A stretch of 9,021 nt of DNA from JBMYXZ01 sp049608925 (GTDB lineage Bacteria; Pseudomonadota; Alphaproteobacteria; JAGOMX01). Made by a program: the position numbers and the translations under genes. Under the pieces are notes generated by a model, which had not been told where the DNA came from, ran no database searches, and worked only from the letters and a program-made list of their open reading frames with translations. Each line of letters begins with the position of its first letter. Within the stretch, counting starts at the first letter, position 1. Where the stretch lies: NCBI GenBank assembly GCA_049608925.1, contig JBMYXZ010000056.1, positions 1 through 9,021 of the forward strand. The letters run 5' to 3'. This document shows, one piece after another, positions 6,379-9,021 of this stretch.

Positions 6379-6403
6379 CCTGTATCCCCGTTTGTGGTAT
6401 ATT
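6375..6403 (+). promoter_or_regulatory. Putative promoter of the MFS pair
   Basis: TTAACC (6375-6380, four of six -35 matches) and TATATT (6398-6403, five of six -10 matches) are separated by 17 bases. This would start transcription about 23 bases before the first MFS gene. It suggests that the pair can be expressed apart from bamE, although read-through remains possible because no clear terminator separates them. Confidence 0.35.
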
Positions 6404-6433
6404 TAATGCTGAAGAATATTAAGCTGAGAGTAG

Positions 6434-7750
6434 ATGCAATCTGACAAAGCGCTTAGCGCTAGTAACAAAGCAGATAAAATAGAGACGCTATCAAATCCTT
6501 CACTACCCTGGATAATTTGGCTGATCCCTGCTTTTTTCTATCTATATCAATTTATGATCCGGGTTTCGCCCACCGTTATGGCCCAGGACCTGATGGCCGA
6601 CCTGAATATTCAGGCTTGCTCTTTGGGGACTCTTACATCCTTTTACTATATTGGTTACACCTGCATGCAGATCCCTGTGGGATTAATGTTAGACCGCATC
6701 GGGGTTCGTAGACCTCTGACTTTTGCCTGCTTATTATGCCTTGGTGGCTGTATGATGTTTAGCATGTCGTCGGATATCTTTATCATGTCGATTGGTCGTT
6801 TCATGATGGGTGTAGGATCGGCGTTTGGCTTTTTATCTTGTGTGAAGACTGCCAGCCTATGGTTTCACCCCACACGATTGGGCGTTATCATCGGCTTAAG
6901 CATGACGATTGGTACAACAGGCGCAACCTTTGGTTACTACCCTCTGGCGTCTTTGGTAGATCAAGTCACATGGCGCCCGTCTGTCATGATTTTGGCATCG
7001 TTTGGCCTTATTTTGGGGCTGGCGGCTTGGCTTGTCATCCGAGATCGCTATACAAATATATACTCGTCAAATGCCGGTGAAGACCACGAAACTTTCCCGA
7101 TCTTGAAATCAATATGGGTGATTTTGAAAAACCCTTATACCTATGTCTTTGGCCTATATGGATCTTTAATGTATGTCCCGCTATCAGGTTTTGCCGACCT
7201 GTGGGGCAGTACATATTTGATGAACTCCTACGGCCTAAGCCGCACGGAAGCCAGTGGCCTAGTATCGACAATATACATCGGTGTTGCCATCGGTGCGCCA
7301 CTTTCCGCTTTGCTGTCGGATATATACCTAAGTCATAAGAAGGTCTTGTTGATTGGTGCTTTGGGAAGCTTATTATGCTTTAGCACCATCATCTATGCAC
7401 CGATACCGCAGGCATATACCTACCCACTCTATATCATTGGTGGAATTTTTTCAGGATCTCAATTCCTAGCATTTGCCAGCGTTGTAAATTATAACCTGCC
7501 GCAAATCAGTGGAGCCGCCAGTGGTATCCACAACATGATGTGCATGATGAGCGGTATTATCTTCCAGCCGTTTATTGGGTACCTGCTTGATCTATGCTGG
7601 GATGGCAGTATGCATAATGGCGTCAGCGTATTTGCTCAGAATGATTTTTTGTATGCCCTATCCGTGATTCCCATCGGACTTGTCTTGTCTGCCCTTGCAT
7701 GCTTGTTCATGAAGGAAACATATTTACCAGATCAACCTAAAGGCCATTAG
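6434..7750 (+). CDS. MFS transporter, first of a tandem pair
   Basis: This is a 438-residue major facilitator superfamily permease with about 12 hydrophobic segments. A hydrophilic N-terminus (1-25) precedes helix 1. The first loop carries MIRVSPTVMAQDLM (41-54). Motif A is complete between helices 2 and 3: GLMLDRIGVRR (83-93). Helix 4 contains GRFMMGVGSAFGFLSC (121-136), and a hydrophilic centre follows IRDR (202-205). The second-half counterpart is ALLSDIYLSHKK (292-303). A distinctive HNMMCMMSGIIFQP (366-379) lies in helix 11. Related permeases are common in intracellular bacteria (Rickettsiales, Holosporales, Legionella), where automatic annotation tends to give no substrate, and I cannot assign one. 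GAGAG (6426-6430) is only three bases from the ATG, a tight spacing; no other start lies between it and helix 1. The downstream gene starts four bases after the stop. Confidence 0.9.
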   Translation: MQSDKALSASNKADKIETLSNPSLPWIIWLIPAFFYLYQFMIRVSPTVMAQDLMADLNIQACSLGTLTSFYYIGYTCMQIPVGLMLDRIGVRRPLTFACLLCLGGCMMFSMSSDIFIMSIGRFMMGVGSAFGFLSCVKTASLWFHPTRLGVIIGLSMTIGTTGATFGYYPLASLVDQVTWRPSVMILASFGLILGLAAWLVIRDRYTNIYSSNAGEDHETFPILKSIWVILKNPYTYVFGLYGSLMYVPLSGFADLWGSTYLMNSYGLSRTEASGLVSTIYIGVAIGAPLSALLSDIYLSHKKVLLIGALGSLLCFSTIIYAPIPQAYTYPLYIIGGIFSGSQFLAFASVVNYNLPQISGAASGIHNMMCMMSGIIFQPFIGYLLDLCWDGSMHNGVSVFAQNDFLYALSVIPIGLVLSALACLFMKETYLPDQPKGH

Positions 7751-7754
7751 TACA

Positions 7755-9021
7755 ATGTCAACATATGCAGACCAGCTAAAAAAAGACCTTGATGCGCTAC
7801 CCGCTTCGATTCGAGGAATATATCCCTGGCTGGTCTGGAGTTGTGCTGGCGCCTTTTTCTTTTTCCAGTTTATCATCCGAGTCTCTCCAAATGTGATGGC
7901 CAATGACTTGATGCGCGAGCTTGAAATCCATGCGTGCTCATTAGGGACTCTTTCTTCCTTTTATTACTGGGGCTATACAGGGATGCAAATCCCCGTAGGT
8001 CTAATGCTCGACAGCCTGGGGGTGAAGCGCCCACTTGCGATGGCTGCATTCATCTGCGGCTTGGGATGCATGTTGTTTAGCATGACATCAGACATGATGA
8101 TCATGTCAGCAGGCAGATTTATGATGGGTGTTGGCTCTGCCTTTGGGTTTTTATCCTGTATCAAGGCTGGCACGACCTGGTTTATTCCGCAGCGTCTAGG
8201 GCTGATCATTGGTCTTAGCATGCTGGCAGGGACGGTCGGGGCGACTTCGGGCTATGCTCCGCTGGCTATCCTGATTGACTTGACGGACTGGCGCACCACA
8301 GTGATGATCTTGGGCTGCATCTGTATTTTGATATCAATGGGCGCGCTTTTTGTAATCAGAGATCGCAAGTCTGACAGTGATGATCAAGGCCAAGAAAAAG
8401 CCTCGGTGTTTGATGGCTTGATCACCATTTTAAAAAACCCAAACACTTACTTATTTGGATTGTATGGATCCTTAATGTACTTGCCTCTTGCAGCTTTTGC
8501 TGATCTCTGGGGTACGCCATTCCTGCTGCAGGCATATGATGTGACCCCCCTAGAAGCTGCGGGCTCTATCTCGATGATCTATCTTGGAATTGGTGCTGGT
8601 GGGCCAATAACGGCTTTCTTGGCGGAATACTTCCAAAGTTATAAAAGATTGATGGTTAAGGGCGCTGCGCTGACCCTGATTATGTACAGCTTTATCATCT
8701 ATTACCCGCACCTGCCTTTTATCTTTACCTATGGCTTGTTCTTCCTGACGGGTATATTGTCGAGTGTGCAGTTCTTTGCATTTGCCTGTGTGTGCGAGCT
8801 TAATCCGCGCTGTGCCAGTGCAACCGCTAGTGGCATGCATAACATGATGTGTATGATCAGCGGAATTCTTTTCCAACCGATTGTCGGAAAACTGCTAGAG
8901 CTTTGGTGGGATGGCACCGTGGTGGCAGGCGCTCCTTCCTACAGCACCGACAACTACTTCAATGCTTTGGCTGTAATACCAGCCTCTGTACTACTTGCTG
9001 TTATTATAGGATTTGCACTAA
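7755..9021 (+). CDS. MFS transporter, second of a tandem pair (3' end outside window)
   Basis: This frame is open from the ATG to the right edge (422 codons visible), so it is a partial gene missing probably only its last few codons: the visible part already reaches the region of helix 12 of its neighbour. It is a clear paralogue of the preceding MFS gene: FIIRVSPNVMANDLM (39-53), CSLGTL (61-66), motif A as GLMLDSLGVKR (82-92), GRFMMGVGSAFGFLSC (120-135), IRDR (201-204), LKNPNTYLFGLYGSLMY (226-242) and HNMMCMISGILFQP (362-375). Motif A has Ser instead of the first Arg after Asp86. By eye more than half of the N-terminal positions are identical. The start is four bases after the upstream stop; AAAGG (7739-7743) lies within the previous gene, 11 bases before the ATG, so translation is probably coupled. 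The substrate is unknown. Confidence 0.9.
   Translation, partial: MSTYADQLKKDLDALPASIRGIYPWLVWSCAGAFFFFQFIIRVSPNVMANDLMRELEIHACSLGTLSSFYYWGYTGMQIPVGLMLDSLGVKRPLAMAAFICGLGCMLFSMTSDMMIMSAGRFMMGVGSAFGFLSCIKAGTTWFIPQRLGLIIGLSMLAGTVGATSGYAPLAILIDLTDWRTTVMILGCICILISMGALFVIRDRKSDSDDQGQEKASVFDGLITILKNPNTYLFGLYGSLMYLPLAAFADLWGTPFLLQAYDVTPLEAAGSISMIYLGIGAGGPITAFLAEYFQSYKRLMVKGAALTLIMYSFIIYYPHLPFIFTYGLFFLTGILSSVQFFAFACVCELNPRCASATASGMHNMMCMISGILFQPIVGKLLELWWDGTVVAGAPSYSTDNYFNALAVIPASVLLAVIIGFAL

Noticed and set aside
6345..6392. Possible terminator after bamE (AACGG/CCGTT outer arms and GGATA/TATCC inner arms)
   Set aside because: The stem has a five-base bulge and a 23-base loop, and no T tract follows; it also overlaps the predicted promoter.

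Overview
The window looks like chromosome of a host-associated alphaproteobacterium, most likely a Holosporales-type endosymbiont of an amoeba or ciliate. This is an inference from four observations. The BamE lipoprotein ends in a C-terminal block typical of alphaproteobacteria. An Rpn/YhgA-type PD-(D/E)XK nuclease is present, a family often expanded in Rickettsiales and Holosporales. A small secreted protein combines an F-box-like segment with leucine-rich repeats, an architecture known mainly from eukaryotes and their intracellular bacteria. Finally, three carrier genes encode a dicarboxylate-type DASS antiporter and two paralogous MFS permeases. No marker here fixes the genus.

Layout from left to right: 1-79 is an edge stretch with no identifiable gene. 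On the minus strand, glyA (serine hydroxymethyltransferase) runs into obg (ribosome-assembly GTPase) through an ATGA start/stop overlap. Upstream of glyA on the same strand is the Rpn-family nuclease gene. A 138-base divergent spacer separates that gene from the plus-strand F-box/LRR gene. The F-box/LRR gene ends inside the 3' end of the convergent minus-strand DASS transporter gene, overlapping it by 17 bases. A 185-base divergent spacer with dyad symmetry and a good -35 element separates the DASS gene from bamE on the plus strand. After bamE come two tandem, clearly homologous MFS transporter genes four bases apart; the second runs off the right edge.

How the genes fit together: obg and glyA are core housekeeping genes for ribosome maturation and one-carbon metabolism, and bamE serves outer-membrane protein assembly. 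The Rpn and F-box/LRR genes form an accessory island between core genes. The DASS and MFS carriers fit a cell that imports metabolites from a host. The most noteworthy item is the exported F-box/LRR protein (3555-4247), a candidate effector that could engage a host SCF ubiquitin ligase. No RNA genes, CRISPR arrays or insertion sequences were seen, and no convincing intrinsic terminator was found.
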